From NCBI GenBank assembly GCA_001800945.1, contig MGWJ01000165.1, positions 1 through 6,391 on the forward strand: 6,391 bases of DNA. The letters are read 5' to 3'. This document shows positions 5,426-6,391 of this stretch, one piece after another; the first letter of the stretch is position 1; each line of letters begins with the position of its first letter. The notes beneath the pieces were generated by a model. That model did not search any database, was not told the DNA's origin, and saw only the letters and a program-made list of their open reading frames with translations. The translations under genes and the position numbers were made by a program. The DNA is from Flavobacteria bacterium RIFCSPLOWO2_12_FULL_31_7. Its GTDB lineage: Bacteria > Bacteroidota > Bacteroidia > Flavobacteriales > Flavobacteriaceae.

Positions 5426-5457
5426 ATTCCATTTCGTAACAATTAAATCAAATCAAT

Positions 5458-6345
5458 ATGTATTACAACAACAACACATTACTTTATTTAGACGGAAAAT
5501 TTGTCAAAGCAAATGAATCCAAAATCGATTTATACAGTCAAACCTTTCACTATGGATATGGTGTTTTTGAAGGCATTCGCGCTTATGCAACCGATGGAGG
5601 TACTAAGGTTTTTAAAGCAAAAGAGCATTACGAGCGTCTTAAAAAATCATGCGAATTAGTAAACATTCCTTTCAATTCCTCAGTAGAAGAACTAGTTGAT
5701 GCTACTTACGAATTACTTCAAAAAAACAACTTAGTAGATGCTTATGTTCGACCATTAGTTTTTTGTGATCCTAATATGAGTCTTCATAGGCCGAATAATG
5801 TTTCCATCATGATTTGTGCATGGGAATGGGGTGCTTATTTAGGAGATAAACAACTACGATTAACGGTTTCTTCTTATTGTCGTCCGCATCCTCGTTCTAT
5901 GAAAATTGAAGCTAAAGTTTGTGGTCACTATGTAAACTCAATACTTGCTACAACAGAAGCTAAAGACAAAGGATTCGATGAGGCTTTGCTTTTAGATAGT
6001 GATGGTTATTTAGCAGAAGGTCCAGGAGCTAATTTGTTTTTTGAAAAAGAAGGCGTTTTATATACACCACAATTAGGAAATATTCTTCCAGGAATTACAC
6101 GTGCAACTGTTTTAGAATTAGCAGAGAAATTAGGTGTAGAAGTTGTTCAAGGACTTTTTCAACCCGAAAGATTATGGAATGCTGATAGCGCTTTTTATTG
6201 TGGAACAGCTGCCGAAGTGATTGGAATTGAGTCAGTAGATGATAAAAAATTTCCTAAAGATTGGAACGATTCATTAGGTAAAAAAATCCAAGAAAAATAT
6301 TCACAATTAGTTAGAGAAACAGCAACAACATTTAGCACAAAATAA
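5458..6345 (+). CDS. ilvE: Branched-chain amino-acid aminotransferase
   Basis: This 295-residue protein belongs to the fold-type IV PLP aminotransferases. It catalyses the last step of Ile, Val and Leu synthesis, transferring the amino group from glutamate to the branched 2-oxo acids in the cytoplasm. Family marks are HYGYGVFEGIRAY (31-43), YERL with Arg60 (phosphate-side residue), the PLP lysine Lys153 in EAKVCGHYVNS, DEALLLDSDGYLAEGPGANLFF (Glu187, the conserved glutamate facing the PLP ring nitrogen), and LPGITR (210-215). The length is normal for bacterial IlvE (~300). D-amino-acid transaminase and aminodeoxychorismate lyase share the fold, but the neighbouring ilvD and the leader peptides favour IlvE. 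It is the first structural gene of the operon, 65 bases after the leader 3 stop. ATG at 5458 is preceded by an A-rich stretch with no Shine-Dalgarno sequence. Expression is probably controlled by the upstream attenuators. Confidence 0.95.
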   Translation: MYYNNNTLLYLDGKFVKANESKIDLYSQTFHYGYGVFEGIRAYATDGGTKVFKAKEHYERLKKSCELVNIPFNSSVEELVDATYELLQKNNLVDAYVRPLVFCDPNMSLHRPNNVSIMICAWEWGAYLGDKQLRLTVSSYCRPHPRSMKIEAKVCGHYVNSILATTEAKDKGFDEALLLDSDGYLAEGPGANLFFEKEGVLYTPQLGNILPGITRATVLELAEKLGVEVVQGLFQPERLWNADSAFYCGTAAEVIGIESVDDKKFPKDWNDSLGKKIQEKYSQLVRETATTFSTK

Positions 6346-6347
6346 GA

Positions 6348-6391
6348 ATGACAACATTAAATAAATACAGTAAAACCATCACACAAGATGA
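6348..6391 (+). CDS. ilvD: Dihydroxy-acid dehydratase, N-terminal fragment cut by the window end
   Basis: ATG at 6348 lies two bases after the ilvE stop codon and the frame is open to the window end. It encodes MTTLNKYSKTITQD and two bases of the next codon. LNKYSKTITQD matches my recollection of the beginning of flavobacterial IlvD, the Fe-S enzyme that turns dihydroxy acids into the 2-oxo acids used by IlvE. The tight spacing indicates co-transcription and perhaps translational coupling. With 14 codons visible the call depends on that short match and the ilv context, so the product is likely but not proven. Confidence 0.8.
   Translation, partial: MTTLNKYSKTITQD

Larger units (their letters stand above)
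5020..5457 (+). promoter_or_regulatory. ilv operon leader with three attenuators in series
   Basis: Between the candidate transcription start and ilvE the sequence resolves into three consecutive units: 5037-5164, 5177-5291 and 5309-5425. Each has a short Ile-rich reading frame, then a strand able to pair with the 5' arm of the hairpin that follows, then a GC-topped hairpin with a T run. This is the arrangement of ribosome-dependent attenuation known from the ilv, leu, his, thr and trp leaders of enterobacteria. The first downstream genes are ilvE and ilvD, so the codons match the pathway. Ile dominates (6, 7 and 7 codons), with Val and Leu in units 1 and 3. RNA polymerase would have to read through all three terminators to express the operon. 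The transcript and the switch itself are inferred. Confidence 0.85.

Noticed and set aside
5020..5457. A riboswitch or T-box in the ilv leader
   Set aside because: No T-box sequence or known aptamer core is recognisable, and T-boxes are typical of Firmicutes; the Ile-rich frames give a simpler explanation.

Overview
The window looks like a chromosomal segment from a member of the Flavobacteriaceae (Bacteroidota), probably Flavobacterium or a close relative. The reasons are low GC content, genes without Shine-Dalgarno sequences, promoter-like boxes of the Bacteroidota type (TAnnTTTG), an AcnB with the long flavobacterial form, and an ilvE-ilvD gene order. All convincing genes are on the + strand. 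No insertion sequence, CRISPR array, tRNA or rRNA is visible.

Layout: (1) 1-861 is the C-terminal ~90% of a MoxR-family AAA+ ATPase, closed by a clear terminator. (2) 951-1634 is a secreted alpha/beta hydrolase of the PHB-depolymerase/predicted-peptidase type. (3) 1732-1842 is a possible 36-residue single-span membrane protein, followed by a long hairpin with a T run. (4) 2095-4872 is acnB, the TCA-cycle aconitase B, with its own promoter region and terminator. (5) 4923-5457 is a 535-base interval without a conventional gene, but it is dense with regulation. (6) 5458-6345 is ilvE, and 6348-6391 is the start of ilvD, the head of a branched-chain amino-acid operon.

The most interesting part is the ilv leader. 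One promoter-like box is followed by three complete transcription attenuators in series. Each has a short leader peptide rich in Ile codons, a candidate antiterminator strand and an intrinsic terminator. The first is unrelated in sequence to the others, appears to start at TTG and carries Ile, Val and Leu codons. The second and third are a tandem duplication (~132-base period). Their first 18 residues are identical (MKTNMNIIIISIIIRSLE) although three bases differ, all synonymously. The second copy stops there with TGA. In the third the matching codon is TTA, so the frame continues through extra Leu and Val codons and stops at the base of its own terminator. The same G/T difference occurs in the competing terminator arm, so antiterminator and terminator changed in parallel.

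Inferred operation: scarcity of charged tRNA-Ile (and perhaps Leu and Val) would stall ribosomes on the leaders and favour antitermination. RNA polymerase would have to pass all three gates to reach ilvE and ilvD, giving a steep or multi-input response. This is deduced from sequence only. Pairings and start codons are untested here, and I cannot say whether triple leaders of this kind have been described before.
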